A stretch of 64,000 nt of DNA from Leucobacter tardus (GTDB lineage Bacteria > Actinomycetota > Actinomycetes > Actinomycetales > Microbacteriaceae), in contig NZ_JAGFBF010000001.1 of the NCBI RefSeq assembly GCF_017583045.1, forward strand, positions 908,080 through 972,079, in the 5' to 3' direction. The translations under genes were made by a program, and so were the position numbers. The notes beneath the pieces were generated by a model that was given only the letters and a program-made list of their open reading frames with translations, was not told where the DNA came from and ran no database searches. Below are positions 13,834-23,158 of this stretch, piece after piece (positions within the stretch are counted from its first letter, which is position 1; each line of letters opens with the position of its first letter).

Positions 13834-15930
13834 GTGGCACAGAACGACCCCCGTATCGATACCGACCTGGTGAGCGACCTGCTGCTGGGCAAATGGAAGC
13901 AGGAGCGGCTGGAGGCCCGCGAGCTCGCTGCTGACCCGCGCGTTCAGTCCCCTCCGGGCATCACCATGGACGAGCATCGTGCGCGCGTCTTCGAGCAGCT
14001 CCAGGTGCTGGTCGACGAAGGCGCCATTCAGCGGGCGTTCCCCCGCAGCGTCGGCGGCGGCGACAACCACGGCGGCAACATCGCCGCGTTCCAGGAGCTC
14101 GTGCTCGCGGATCCCTCGCTGCAGATCAAGAGCGGCGTGCAGTGGGGCCTGTTCGGTGCGGCGATCCTGCACCTCGGCACGCAGCGGCACCACGAGCGCT
14201 GGCTGCCCGACGTGATCAGCCTCAAGCTGCCGGGCGCATTCGCCATGACGGAGATCGGCCACGGATCGGATGTCGACGCCGTCGGCACGACCGCGACCTA
14301 CGATCCCGACGCGCAGGAGTTCGAGATCCACACGCCGTTCACCGGCGCCTGGAAGGACTACCTCGGCAACGCCGCGGTGCACGGACAGGCCGCGGTCGTG
14401 TTCGCGCAGCTCATCACCCGCGGAGTGAATCATGGCGTGCACGCGTTCTTCGTGCCGATCCGCACGCCCGAAGGCGAGTTGATGCCGGGTGTCGGCGCCG
14501 AGGACGACGGAGTGAAGGGCGGTCTGAACGGCATCGACAACGGGCGACTGCACTTCACGCACGTGCGGATCCCGCGCGAGAATCTGCTGAACCGCTACGG
14601 CGATGTCGCTGCGGACGGCACGTACAGCTCGCCGATCGAGAGCCCGGGTCGACGCTTCTTCACGATGATCGGCACGCTGGTGCAGGGCCGGGTGTCGCTC
14701 GACGGTTCCGCGGTGCGCGCGATGGAGGCGGCGCTGCTTGTCGCCATCACGTACGGGAACGAGCGTCGTCAGTTCGCCGGGGCCGACGGTCGCGACACCG
14801 TGCTGCTCGACTACGGCCAGCACCAGCGGCGCCTGATCCCGCGACTTGCGCAGACGTACGCGATGGCGTTCGCCAGCGAGCGACTGCTCACCGTCTTCGA
14901 TGAGGTGTTCTCGGGTGAGCACGACACCGACGAGAACCGTCAGGATCTCGAGACACTCGCTGCCGCGCTGAAACCGCTCTCGACCTGGGCCGCGCTCGAC
15001 ACGCTGCAGGAGGCGCGCGAAGCCTGCGGTGGAGCGGGATTCATCGCGAAGAACCGTCTCACGTCTCTCCGCGCCGATCTCGATATCTACGCGACTTTCG
15101 AGGGCGACAACACGGTCCTGCTGCAGCTGGTCGGCAAACGGCTGTTGACCGATTACGCCGCCCAGTTCAAGGGTGCGGATCGGGCGGCGCTCGCCCGCGC
15201 CGCCGCCGGGCAGATCGGTGAGCGGGTCACCCGGTTCGGCCTGCGGCGTATTGCCCAGAGCGTGGCCGATTTCGGACAGGTGGGGCGCTCGGTCGAAAAC
15301 CTGCGGAACACCGATACCCAGCGCGCCCTGCTCACGGACCGCGTGGAGTCGATGGTCGCCGAGGTCGCGCTCGCGCTCAAATCGGCGGGTACGGGCGTCT
15401 CCGGTCAGGAGCGCGCCGTGGCTACCGAGGCGGCGTTCAACGCGCAGCAGCACACCCTCATCGAAGCCGCGAGGTCGCACGCCGAACTCCTGCAGTGGGA
15501 GGCGTTCACCGAGGCGCTCGAACGCGTCGAAGACCCCGACACCCTGCGGGTGCTCACCTGGTTGCGCGACCTGTTCGGTCTCAGCCTCGTCGAGAAGAAC
15601 CTCGCCTGGTACCTCATGCGCGGACGCCTGAGCGCGCAGCGCGCAGATGCGGTCACGGCATACGTCGACCGACTCATCGGTCGCCTCAGGCACCAGGCGC
15701 TCGACCTCGTCGAAGTGTTCGGGATCAGTCCCGAGGTGCTGCGAGCCGAGATCGCGACCGGCATCGAAGCGGAGCGGCAGGACGAGGCGCAGGCGTACGT
15801 GGATGCGCAGATCGCGGCGGGCACCCGGCCGGTGCACGAGAAGGAGCTGCGCAAGCAGCGGCAGCGCGAGCAGCGTGCGCAGACGACCCACGTGGCCGAG
15901 GCAGTTGCTGAAGGTGTGGCCGCGGGCTGA
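13834..15930 (+). CDS. Acyl-CoA oxidase
   Basis: The 698-residue protein matches the four-domain acyl-CoA oxidase family rather than the shorter dehydrogenases. It has an alpha-helical N-terminus, the FAD-binding AFAMTEIGHGSDVD segment with the FTGAWKDYLGNAAVHG beta domain, and a C-terminal half containing EACGGAGFIAKNRL. These flavoenzymes oxidise acyl-CoA to trans-2-enoyl-CoA and pass electrons to oxygen. GTG 13834 is the start because AAGGAGGA lies 5 nt upstream. It is 27 bp from the proline iminopeptidase gene on the same strand. Confidence 0.92.
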   Translation: MAQNDPRIDTDLVSDLLLGKWKQERLEARELAADPRVQSPPGITMDEHRARVFEQLQVLVDEGAIQRAFPRSVGGGDNHGGNIAAFQELVLADPSLQIKSGVQWGLFGAAILHLGTQRHHERWLPDVISLKLPGAFAMTEIGHGSDVDAVGTTATYDPDAQEFEIHTPFTGAWKDYLGNAAVHGQAAVVFAQLITRGVNHGVHAFFVPIRTPEGELMPGVGAEDDGVKGGLNGIDNGRLHFTHVRIPRENLLNRYGDVAADGTYSSPIESPGRRFFTMIGTLVQGRVSLDGSAVRAMEAALLVAITYGNERRQFAGADGRDTVLLDYGQHQRRLIPRLAQTYAMAFASERLLTVFDEVFSGEHDTDENRQDLETLAAALKPLSTWAALDTLQEAREACGGAGFIAKNRLTSLRADLDIYATFEGDNTVLLQLVGKRLLTDYAAQFKGADRAALARAAAGQIGERVTRFGLRRIAQSVADFGQVGRSVENLRNTDTQRALLTDRVESMVAEVALALKSAGTGVSGQERAVATEAAFNAQQHTLIEAARSHAELLQWEAFTEALERVEDPDTLRVLTWLRDLFGLSLVEKNLAWYLMRGRLSAQRADAVTAYVDRLIGRLRHQALDLVEVFGISPEVLRAEIATGIEAERQDEAQAYVDAQIAAGTRPVHEKELRKQRQREQRAQTTHVAEAVAEGVAAG

Positions 15931-15957
15931 CGCCGGCGGCGGGCATAGGGTGGGAGC

Positions 15958-16947
15958 ATGACGGATCAGTTGCGCTCCCTGTACCCGCCGATCGAGCCTG
16001 ATCGGTTCGGCAAGCTTCTCGTCGGCGACGGGAACGAGATCTACTGGGAGGAGTGCGGCAACCCCGCCGGCAAGCCGGTCGTCTTCCTCCACGGCGGCCC
16101 TGGCGGCGGCTGCGCTCCGGATCACCGCCGCTACTTCGACCCGTCGCGGTACCGGATCGTGCTGTTCGATCAGCGCGGGTGCGGGCGCAGCACGCCGCAC
16201 GCGAGCGCGCCCGACGCCGACCTTTCGACCAACACCACGTGGCACCTCGTAGCCGATATCGAGCGGTTGCGCGAGTACCTTGGCATCGACCGCTGGCAGG
16301 TGTTCGGCGGGTCGTGGGGGTCGACGCTCGCGCTCACCTACGCCGAGACGCACGCCGATCGGGTGTCCGAGCTGGTGCTGCGCGGCATCTTCACGCTGCG
16401 ACGCAGTGAGATCGAGTGGTTCTATCAGAACGGGGCCTCGCACCTGTACCCGGACGCCTGGGAGGAGTACCTCGCCCCGATCCCGGAGGAGGAGCGCGGC
16501 GACCTCGTGGCCGCGTACCATCGGCGACTCTTCGATACCGACCCGGCGGTCCACGTGCCTGCGGGTGTCGCGTGGACGGTGTGGGAGAACTCGACGATCC
16601 GCTTGTTCCCCGATGAGGCGTCGATCGCGGAGGCGCGCGCCGATGAGGCCTCGGCGGTCGCGTTCGCGAGGATCGAGAACCACTATTTCTCGAACGGCGG
16701 CTGGCTCGAGGAGGGGCAGCTGATCCGCGACGCCTCGACCACGCTCAGCGGGATTCCGGCGGTGATCGTGCAGGGTCGGTACGACGCGTGTACGCCGCCG
16801 CGCACGGCCTGGGATCTGCACCGCGCCTGGCCCGAGGCCGACTTCGTCATGGTGCCGGATGCGGGTCATGCGGCGAGCGAGCCGGGCATCGTGGACGCCC
16901 TCGTCCGTGCCACCGACCGGTTCGCGGGTGAGGGTTCCGCGGCGTAA
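15958..16947 (+). CDS. pip: Proline iminopeptidase
   Basis: A 329-residue alpha/beta-hydrolase of the S33 family, which releases N-terminal proline from peptides. The oxyanion motif HGGPGGGC, the DQRGCGRS segment and the nucleophile elbow GGSWGS (near residues 119-124) are all typical. The late Asp (PAVIVQGRYDACTP) and His (PDAGHAASEPG) complete the triad. The protein has no signal peptide, so it is cytoplasmic. It follows the acyl-CoA oxidase gene closely and is convergent with the LysR-like gene. Confidence 0.93.
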   Translation: MTDQLRSLYPPIEPDRFGKLLVGDGNEIYWEECGNPAGKPVVFLHGGPGGGCAPDHRRYFDPSRYRIVLFDQRGCGRSTPHASAPDADLSTNTTWHLVADIERLREYLGIDRWQVFGGSWGSTLALTYAETHADRVSELVLRGIFTLRRSEIEWFYQNGASHLYPDAWEEYLAPIPEEERGDLVAAYHRRLFDTDPAVHVPAGVAWTVWENSTIRLFPDEASIAEARADEASAVAFARIENHYFSNGGWLEEGQLIRDASTTLSGIPAVIVQGRYDACTPPRTAWDLHRAWPEADFVMVPDAGHAASEPGIVDALVRATDRFAGEGSAA

Positions 16948-16959
16948 TCCGGCTCGGGA

Positions 16960-17739
16960 TTAGCGCCGTTTCCGGCGCTTCGCGGCGGCGAGCTGCGCGC
17001 CGCGGGACCCCGGAGGCGGACCGGCCTTCTTCGACGCCGGTTTCGGCTTGCGGGTCGGCGACGAGGCCCGCGGGGGTTCCGGATCAGCGGTCTCACGTTC
17101 GGCACGCGCGCTGCGGGCGGTGCGACCGCGCAGCACTCCGGCGAGTTGCTGCACGTCCTCCGCGTCGCGGGCGACGGACCAGGTGGCCCACACGTCGGCC
17201 CCCGGGGGGACGGGATCGCCGATGAGGGTGAGGATCGCGTGCTCGCGCTTGCGCGTCAGGTGCCGGGCGAGGGGGAGCGGCAACAGCATGCCGCCGAGTC
17301 CCGCGGCGACGAGATCGAGAGCCGCCGGCACATGCTTCGGTGCCAGTGCGGGATCCGCCCAGGGGTGCGGGGCTCCCCACTCGGGCGGGTGATCCGGGTG
17401 CGCCAGGAGCGTGATGAGTGCGAGGTCGGCGACCGGGATCCCGGTCGCCTCGGCGAGTTCGTGATCGCGGGGCAGCACCAGCGCGGTCTGCTCGGTGTAG
17501 AGGTGCATGGCGTGCCGGGGTGCGGCCTCGTCCTGTTCGGGTCGCCGCCCGGGGAGGGTGCGTTCGATCATGACATCGATGGGGGCGTCGAGGGCTGCAG
17601 CTGGCGCCGCGCCGTAGGCCACGTCGACGGGAACCAGTTCCAGCGGGGATCCGGGGCGCGCTGCGGTCCACCGCCTCGCCCAGGTGTTCGGGGCCACACC
17701 TCGTGCGAAGCCGAGCCTGATCGGAGGGTGCGAAGTCAT
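16960..17739 (-). CDS. LysR-type ligand-binding domain without DNA-binding domain
   Basis: The 259-residue protein reads as the periplasmic-binding-like effector domain of a LysR regulator: IRLGFARGVAPNTWARRW, a LPRDHELAEATGIPVADL segment and a late GLGGMLLPLPLARH. No winged helix-turn-helix precedes it, and the C-terminus is a Lys/Arg/Pro-rich disordered tail ending KRRKRR. Its ATG overlaps the stop of the upstream alkyltransferase-like gene (ATGA), so the two are co-translated. It may bind a small ligand or modulate another regulator; this is inference. Similar stand-alone proteins occur in other Actinobacteria. Confidence 0.7.
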   Translation of the reverse strand: MTSHPPIRLGFARGVAPNTWARRWTAARPGSPLELVPVDVAYGAAPAAALDAPIDVMIERTLPGRRPEQDEAAPRHAMHLYTEQTALVLPRDHELAEATGIPVADLALITLLAHPDHPPEWGAPHPWADPALAPKHVPAALDLVAAGLGGMLLPLPLARHLTRKREHAILTLIGDPVPPGADVWATWSVARDAEDVQQLAGVLRGRTARSARAERETADPEPPRASSPTRKPKPASKKAGPPPGSRGAQLAAAKRRKRR

Positions 17740-18077
17740 GGCGTCTCCCGCCGGTAGATGTCGTGGTCGAAGCGCAGTCGCGCGGTCGAGAGGGCGAGTC
17801 GGTAGCGATCGGGATCCGTCACGGGCTCGCGCAGCGGCGTGCCCTCGTTCCGGTAGTGCGGCAGCGCGAGACGGGCGTGCCCCTGCGGCGGGTCGCCGCT
17901 CACCGGCACCACCCGCCACCACGGGACCGCGTGCCCGTAGTGGGCGAGGACCCGCCCCACAGCGCGGGGCGCATTCGAGCCGATCGCGTGCGCCACGTCG
18001 CCGTATGTCATGACCCGGCCCGCGGGGATGCGTGCGACGACGTCCAGGACGTCTTCCACGAACTCAGCGGACGGCAT
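17736..18077 (-). CDS. Alkyltransferase-like (MGMT-family) DNA-binding protein
   Basis: The 113-residue protein has the DNA-binding domain of O6-alkylguanine-DNA alkyltransferase: IPAGRVMTYGDVAHAIGSNAPRAVGRVL and a PWWRVVP motif. In true MGMT this place reads PCHRV; here the catalytic Cys is Trp. That is the mark of alkyltransferase-like proteins, which flag O6-alkylguanine for nucleotide excision repair instead of repairing it directly. It is the first gene of a two-gene unit with the LysR-like domain protein. Confidence 0.87.
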   Translation of the reverse strand: MPSAEFVEDVLDVVARIPAGRVMTYGDVAHAIGSNAPRAVGRVLAHYGHAVPWWRVVPVSGDPPQGHARLALPHYRNEGTPLREPVTDPDRYRLALSTARLRFDHDIYRRETP

Positions 18078-18091
18078 CCCTCAAGGGTACG

Positions 18092-18811
18092 TCAGAACTC
18101 GGAGACCCCGAGGAGCATGCCGATCGAGTACGTCACTGCGACGGCGATACCTCCGAAGAGCAACTGTCGCGCCGCGCCCAGCAGGCGGTTGCGTCTCGTG
18201 AAGCCTGCGGCGAGTCCGCCGGCCAGCAGCAGGCCGACCCCGCCGAAGGCGAGACCCGACCAGATCGAGCCGAAGTCGAAGATGAACGGGGCCACGGGAA
18301 TGAAGGCGCCGATGCTGAACGAGGCGAGCGACGAGAACGCCGCGACCCAGGGCGACGCCTTCTCTTCCGGGTTGAGCCCGAGCTCGTGCGCCAGGTGCAC
18401 GCGCAGGGCGCGTTCGCCGTCGGTGTGCACCTCGGCCGCGGCCTGCACGGCCACATCGTCCGACATGCCGAGGCGACGGAAGAGCGCCGCGAGTTCTGCT
18501 TCTTCACCTTCGGGGTTGCGCGCGAGCGCGGCGCGTTCGATGTTCACTTCGGCGTCGAGCTGCTCGTTCTGGGTGCGCACCGACGTGTACTCGCCGAGGG
18601 CCATCGAGATGGCGCCGGCGATGAGTCCTGAGACACCGGTGAGGACGATGACTCCACGCGGCGCACCGGCCGCGGCGATGCCCGCGATCAGGCCGATGTT
18701 CGAGACCAGCCCGTCCATCGCGCCGAAGACGGTGGCGCGCAACCAACCGGACGAGACGTCCGCGTGGCGGTGGTCGTAGTCGTGGGGCTGGGAGATATCG
18801 ATGTCTGGCAC
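18092..18811 (-). CDS. VIT1/CCC1 family transporter
   Basis: The membrane part begins GWLRATVFGAMDGLVSNIGLIAGIA and continues GVSGLIAGAISMALGEYTSVRTQNE, both signatures of VIT1/CCC1 iron or manganese transporters. A soluble insert with Glu-rich helices (about residues 100-155, including LARNPEGEEAELAALFRRLGM) may bind metal, and three more helices follow. GTG 18811 gives about 239 residues. An ATG at 18893 in the same frame would add 27 residues, and neither start has a clear ribosome-binding site. It is separated from the ABC-F gene by about 100 bp. Confidence 0.85.
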   Translation of the reverse strand: MPDIDISQPHDYDHRHADVSSGWLRATVFGAMDGLVSNIGLIAGIAAAGAPRGVIVLTGVSGLIAGAISMALGEYTSVRTQNEQLDAEVNIERAALARNPEGEEAELAALFRRLGMSDDVAVQAAAEVHTDGERALRVHLAHELGLNPEEKASPWVAAFSSLASFSIGAFIPVAPFIFDFGSIWSGLAFGGVGLLLAGGLAAGFTRRNRLLGAARQLLFGGIAVAVTYSIGMLLGVSEF

Positions 18812-18912
18812 GTGAGGCAACGCTAGCAACGTTCGCGCGTGAGGCAGTAGCGTCCTCGCGACGTCGTGGTGCCGCCGTCCCGAGTTCGACATGGCGAACT
18901 CGGAACGGGCGC

Positions 18913-20667
18913 TCAACGTCCGTTGAGCGCGAGCACTCGCCCCTCCCAACGGCGACGCAACCAGCGGTCGTGCGAGGCGACGACCACGGTCCCGGGGTAC
19001 TCGACGAGTGCCGCCTCGATGGCTTCGACGAGCGCCAAGGAGAGGTGGTTCGTGGGCTCGTCGAGGAGCAGCACGTCGGGCGGGTCGGCGAGCAGGATCG
19101 CGAGCGCGAGCCTCCGCTGCTGGCCGACGCTGAGCTCGCCCACCGGCCGGTGCTCGTCGCGACCGGCGATGAGCCCGAACGTCGCGAGGGGCACCGAGTC
19201 GGCCCGGGGGATCCCGACCCCGTCGGCGTACACCTCGTGGACGGTGCGCGAGTGCCCCCGTCCCTGCGGATCCGGCAGGTCGACCTCCTGCGCGAGCACG
19301 CCGATGCGCACGCCGCCGCGCACCGATACCGCCCCGGCGGTGGGCGTGATCCTGCCCGAGAGCGCGCCGAGCAGCGTCGATTTGCCCGATCCGTTCGGGC
19401 CGGTGAGCAGCCAGCGCTCGCCGTCACTCACCGCGAGATCCACCGGGGCGAGCCGATCGCGCACGGTGAGTCCCGTCGCGGTGAGGACGGGGCCGCCGCT
19501 CGACGCGGTGTGCGCGACCGAGGCGATCCGGTCCGCGCCGACCGTCAGTCCCGCGAACGTGAGTTCGGTCGGAGGCTTGCGGATCTGCTGTTCCTCAAGC
19601 GCGTCGAGTCGTGACCGAGAATCGTTGACTCGCCGCGAGACGACCTTGGCATTGCGGTCGGCATAGAACTTCTGGGCCCCGCGCTGCTCGGTGCGGGGTG
19701 TCCAGTCGGCGTGCCCGACGAGGTGGCCGCCGCGGACGGTGGCACGGAGTCTCGAGATCTCTCCCTGCTCATCGCGATAGCGCTGCTCCCAGCGCTGTCG
19801 ATCCGCGGCGCGCGCGGTCAGATACTCGGAGTAGGCGCCCGTGAAGCGGGTGGCACCGATGCCGGTTCCCGTTCCGCCTTGGACCAGCGGTCCGGTGTCG
19901 GCGTGCGGACGCGGTGCCGGATCGAGGTCCAGCAGCGACGTCGCGGCGTCGTCGAGGAACGCTCGGTCGTGACTGGCGAAGAGCACCGGCCCGCGCCAGC
20001 GCTCGAGCACGCGCAGGAGATGCGTCGTCGCCCGGTCGTCGAGGTGGTTCGTCGGTTCGTCGAGCAGCAGCACGTCGGGCGCGTTGAGCAGCAACCACGC
20101 CAGGGAGAGTCGCGCGCGCTGGCCGCCGGACAGGGTCCCGGTGGGGCGGTCCCGTGCGATGCTCGCCAGCCCCATGCCCGCAAGCATGGCATCCACGCGC
20201 GCATCGACGTCCCACACCGACAACTGCTCCGCGGTGTCGAGGGCTGCGGCGTAGGCGTCGGCGGACGCGGGGTCGTCGGGGCGTTGTGCGAGCAGCTGCG
20301 CACATCGATCCACCTGATCGATCGCCTCGCGGACCGGCGCGATCGCGGTGTCGAGACTGGCGGCGACCGTCTCGTCCGGGCCGAACGGTGGCTCCTGCTG
20401 CAGGAGGCCGATGCGGGGGCTCCCGCCACCCGACGCGATCGCGTGCACGACGCCGGTGTCGGCGGGGAGCGTTCCCGCCAGGACGCGGAGCAGCGTGGAC
20501 TTGCCCGACCCGTTCTCGCCGATCAGGCCGAACCGTTCGCCCGGGGGCACCGTGAACGAGATGTCGGTGAGGACGCGGCGGGCGCCGTAGGCGTGCGAGA
20601 GGCCCGCGACGCGGAGCTGGGTCGTGGGCTGGGCGGACGCGGAAGCGGAGAGTGCAGAGAACGACAT
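18913..20667 (-). CDS. ABC-F family ATPase
   Basis: The protein (584 residues) has two ATP-binding domains and no membrane helices. Walker A motifs GENGSGKST and GPNGSGKST and signatures LSGGQRARL and LSVGQQRRL are present. Between the domains lies the charged coiled linker (DEQGEISRLRATVRGG to RSRLDALEEQ) that ABC-F proteins insert into the ribosomal E site. Members act as translation factors or as ribosome-protection antibiotic resistance determinants, and the sequence alone does not say which. ATG 20667 follows GAGGA at 5 nt. No leader peptide or attenuator is obvious upstream. Confidence 0.9.
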   Translation of the reverse strand: MSFSALSASASAQPTTQLRVAGLSHAYGARRVLTDISFTVPPGERFGLIGENGSGKSTLLRVLAGTLPADTGVVHAIASGGGSPRIGLLQQEPPFGPDETVAASLDTAIAPVREAIDQVDRCAQLLAQRPDDPASADAYAAALDTAEQLSVWDVDARVDAMLAGMGLASIARDRPTGTLSGGQRARLSLAWLLLNAPDVLLLDEPTNHLDDRATTHLLRVLERWRGPVLFASHDRAFLDDAATSLLDLDPAPRPHADTGPLVQGGTGTGIGATRFTGAYSEYLTARAADRQRWEQRYRDEQGEISRLRATVRGGHLVGHADWTPRTEQRGAQKFYADRNAKVVSRRVNDSRSRLDALEEQQIRKPPTELTFAGLTVGADRIASVAHTASSGGPVLTATGLTVRDRLAPVDLAVSDGERWLLTGPNGSGKSTLLGALSGRITPTAGAVSVRGGVRIGVLAQEVDLPDPQGRGHSRTVHEVYADGVGIPRADSVPLATFGLIAGRDEHRPVGELSVGQQRRLALAILLADPPDVLLLDEPTNHLSLALVEAIEAALVEYPGTVVVASHDRWLRRRWEGRVLALNGR

Positions 20668-20875
20668 GTGTTCCTCGAGGTCGAGATCGACCCTGCCGGG
20701 CACTGCCGCGGACGCAGGGGTTCATCGATGCTCAAGACTTCACACCGGAACTCTAACAAATCTGAGGCGGTGGTCAAGAGTGCGGGGTCAGCGCGGTGGC
20801 GTACCCTGGATCGCGGGCCGGCGATCCGCATCGCCGACCGTTCGCCTGTTCACTCGCACGCAAGGAGGTCGCCAC

Positions 20876-21385
20876 ATGCCCGAGGTCACCGGTCAGGTTG
20901 TCGAAACGCCCGAGGGGCGCGATCTTCGTCTCGTTCGGTCGCTCGCGGTTCCGCTCGAGGAAGCGTGGCAGTTCCTCACGGACTCCGAGCGCACCGCGCT
21001 CTGGTTCGGGGAGTGGGAGGGCGATGGTCGTCCCGGCGGGGCGATTCGCATTCGGATGGCGTTCGAGGAGGAAGCCCCAGCGGCGAAGGCGAGGATCGTC
21101 GCGTGCGAGGCACCGCACCGGCTCGCGATCGAGACCTCCGATGAGATGGGGTCGTGGCGCCTGGAGCTGGTGCTCGAAGCGGACGGCGACGATGAGAGCC
21201 TGCTCGGATTCGTGCATCATCTCGATGCCGACACGGACGTCGGGGCGGTGGGGCCCGGCTGGGAGTACTACCTCGACATGCTCGTGGCCGCGACCGAGGA
21301 TGCGGAGCACCCGCACTTCGACGACTACTTCCCGGCGCTGATCGAGACCTACCTCGAGCGCGCCAAGCATCCGCTCGCGGGCTGA
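20876..21385 (+). CDS. SRPBCC (AHSA1-type) protein
   Basis: A 169-residue protein of the START/Bet v1 superfamily in its AHSA1 form. It opens with the domain's first strand and helix (RSLAVPLEEAWQFLTDSERTALWFGEWEG) and ends with the long C-terminal helix. Such proteins bind hydrophobic ligands in a helix-grip cavity; no specific ligand can be named. AAGGAGGT lies 6 nt before the ATG. It is convergent with the HxlR gene, with only 3 bp between the stops. Confidence 0.8.
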   Translation: MPEVTGQVVETPEGRDLRLVRSLAVPLEEAWQFLTDSERTALWFGEWEGDGRPGGAIRIRMAFEEEAPAAKARIVACEAPHRLAIETSDEMGSWRLELVLEADGDDESLLGFVHHLDADTDVGAVGPGWEYYLDMLVAATEDAEHPHFDDYFPALIETYLERAKHPLAG

Positions 21386-21388
21386 CGC

Positions 21389-21754
21389 CTACGCGACTCC
21401 CGCGGTCTCGCCACGCGCCGCCGCGACATCGGACATGTGCGCGCGCACCCAGCCCTCGAGGGCGGCGAGCGGCTCCCGCAGAGACTGGCCGGCCTCGGTC
21501 AGCGCGTAGTCCACTCTGACCGGGACCTGGGCCGTTACGGTGCGCGTCACCAATCCGTCGTGCTCGAGGCCGCGCAGTGTCTGGGCGAGCATCTTCTGCG
21601 AGACGCCGTCGACCGCAGCGGCGATCTCGTTGAAACGCCTCGGACCCGATGCGAGCGTGCCGATCACCAGGATGCTCCACCGGTTCGAGACGCGATCCAG
21701 CAGGGTTCGGCTCGGACAGTCCCGATTGTAGGGATCCCATTCGGCGTCGGACAT
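21389..21754 (-). CDS. HxlR-family transcriptional regulator
   Basis: This 121-residue winged-helix protein has the HxlR pattern: NRDCPSRTLLDRVSNRWSILVIGTL, RFNEIAAAVDGVSQKMLAQTLRGLEHDGLVTR and YALTEAGQSL. The cysteine at residue 13 is the conserved redox-sensing position found in many members that respond to quinones or electrophiles. It is divergent from an NAD(P)-binding protein gene, and a perfect inverted repeat lies in the gap. It probably controls that gene and itself. Confidence 0.9.
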   Translation of the reverse strand: MSDAEWDPYNRDCPSRTLLDRVSNRWSILVIGTLASGPRRFNEIAAAVDGVSQKMLAQTLRGLEHDGLVTRTVTAQVPVRVDYALTEAGQSLREPLAALEGWVRAHMSDVAAARGETAGVA

Positions 21755-21822
21755 AGCGGCTCCTCTCGGCGATCGCGGGCACTCGGGACTTTCTCATGAT
21801 ACCAAGTTGCGTACAGGTATCT

Positions 21823-21839
21823 AGTTACCTATAGTAACT
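21823..21839. promoter_or_regulatory. Probable HxlR operator
   Basis: AGTTAC and GTAACT form a perfect 6-bp inverted repeat around CTATA, in the intergenic region between the divergent hxlR and reductase genes. The location and A/T-rich form match sites bound by HxlR-type regulators. The nearby GTACAGGTATC may be a second half-site or a -10 region. Confidence 0.65.
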
Positions 21840-21914
21840 CATGGAGGGGCCGATGATCGGAGAACGACCGATCGGGCCCGACGGACCGCATTCCACGCAT
21901 CGACAGGAGCTCCC

Positions 21915-22565
21915 ATGACTCGCATCACCGTTCTCGGCGGCACCGGCTACGCCGGCCGCAACATCGTTCGCGTCGCCGCGGAACGCGGCCACAGCGTGAC
22001 GGCGTACAGCCGACGCGCACCCGAATCGCCAATCGTCGGCGTCGAGTACCGGACCGGGGACGTGCAGGACGCTTCGGTGATCCGGGCGGCCGTCGCCGAC
22101 ACCGACGTGGTCGTGTCGACGCTCTCACCGCGGGGCGAGCTCGAGGGGACCGGCAAGCTGCGCGCCATCGAACAGCAGATCGCCGCAGAGGCCGAGCGCG
22201 CCGGTGTGCGTTTCGGCGTCGTCGGCGGCGCCGGATCGTTGGTCGTCGCCGAGGGCGGGCCGCGCGTCGCCGACACCCCCGACTTCCCCGACGCCATCAA
22301 GCCGGAGGCAGCCGAGCTGGCAGCCGTGCTCGAGGACCTGCTGGCCTCATCGACCGAACTCGACTGGTTCTACGTGAGCCCGGCGGGCGGGTTCGGCGAG
22401 TGGGCGCCAGGCGAGGCGACCGGCACCTACCGCATCGGCGGTGACGTGCTGCTCGTCGACGAGTCCGGTGAATCCCAGATTTCAGGCGCCGATTTCGCAG
22501 ACGCGTTCGTCACCGAGATCGAGCGGCCCGAGCATCGCCGCCAGCGGTTCACCGTCGCCTACTGA
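21915..22565 (+). CDS. NAD(P)-binding Rossmann protein (NmrA/YwnB-like)
   Basis: The 216-residue protein begins MTRITVLGGTGYAGRNIV, the GxxGxxG dinucleotide-binding loop of atypical short-chain dehydrogenases. It lacks the YxxxK catalytic pair of classical members and resembles NmrA-like or flavin-reductase-like proteins that sense or reduce small molecules. It is divergent from hxlR and probably under its control, as in many HxlR-reductase pairs that answer electrophile stress. CAGGAG lies 6 nt before the ATG. Confidence 0.87.
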   Translation: MTRITVLGGTGYAGRNIVRVAAERGHSVTAYSRRAPESPIVGVEYRTGDVQDASVIRAAVADTDVVVSTLSPRGELEGTGKLRAIEQQIAAEAERAGVRFGVVGGAGSLVVAEGGPRVADTPDFPDAIKPEAAELAAVLEDLLASSTELDWFYVSPAGGFGEWAPGEATGTYRIGGDVLLVDESGESQISGADFADAFVTEIERPEHRRQRFTVAY

Positions 22566-22608
22566 CTTCGGTCACTCCGACCATTCGAGCGCGGCGCGGG
22601 CGGGGGCA

Positions 22609-23010
22609 TCACCCTCCCGCTGCCGCGCCGAGGAGACACGCGTAGCGTTGACGGTCGGGCCAGCGCGGATCGGGATCCCGCGGTACCACCGCGAACCCGA
22701 GTCGGCGATAGAACTCCACGGCATCGTCGTCGGTCTCCGCGTACACGGCGCCGTCTCGGGCCGCCGAACGAGTCGCCTGCACGAGCGTGGAGCCGTGACC
22801 GCGCCCTTGCTGGTCTGGTGCCACCGCCATGTACTCGATCACTGCCGGGTCGCGATCGACGTCGAACGCGACGAATCCGACGACGCGATCCTCGTCGGTG
22901 ATCCCGAGTACCGAGAGGTGCCTGAGCTCATCGAGCATGAGTCGTCGCAGGCGCTCGCCGTCGGCGTCTGAAGCGAGCCGGATGAGGGCTTGGACGTCTG
23001 CGCGCTGCAT
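22609..23010 (-). CDS. GNAT-family N-acetyltransferase
   Basis: The protein shows the GNAT fold. RLASDADGERLRRLMLDEL is the first strand-helix, VVGFVAFD the central strands, and VAPDQQGRGHGSTLV the acetyl-CoA pyrophosphate loop (Q-x-x-G-x-G). AVEFYRRLGFAVV is the closing motif. The acceptor is unknown. I start at ATG 23010, just before the domain and after AAAGGCG. A GTG at 23061 would add 17 basic residues. The gene ends 43 bp from the convergent reductase gene. Confidence 0.85.
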   Translation of the reverse strand: MQRADVQALIRLASDADGERLRRLMLDELRHLSVLGITDEDRVVGFVAFDVDRDPAVIEYMAVAPDQQGRGHGSTLVQATRSAARDGAVYAETDDDAVEFYRRLGFAVVPRDPDPRWPDRQRYACLLGAAAGG

Positions 23011-23093
23011 GGCGCCTTTGCTGAGCACGCGGACGGTACGTCGATCTTCCACGCCTTTCACCGTATCTTGCGTCGGTGAGTCTCGCGAGGGCA

Positions 23094-23144
23094 GCCTGAA
23101 CCCCGCACCGAGGAAGCAGACGGATCTCGGAGCGGGGTTCAGGC
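23094..23144 (-). terminator. Host terminator of the LLM oxidoreductase gene, stranded by integration
   Basis: A perfect 13-bp stem (GCCTGAACCCCGC and complement) closes a 25-nt loop just downstream of the stranded 3' end of the LLM oxidoreductase gene. It was presumably the terminator of that gene before the 22-kb element separated them. Confidence 0.7.
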
Positions 23145-23158
23145 GGGGGCGGGGGCGC

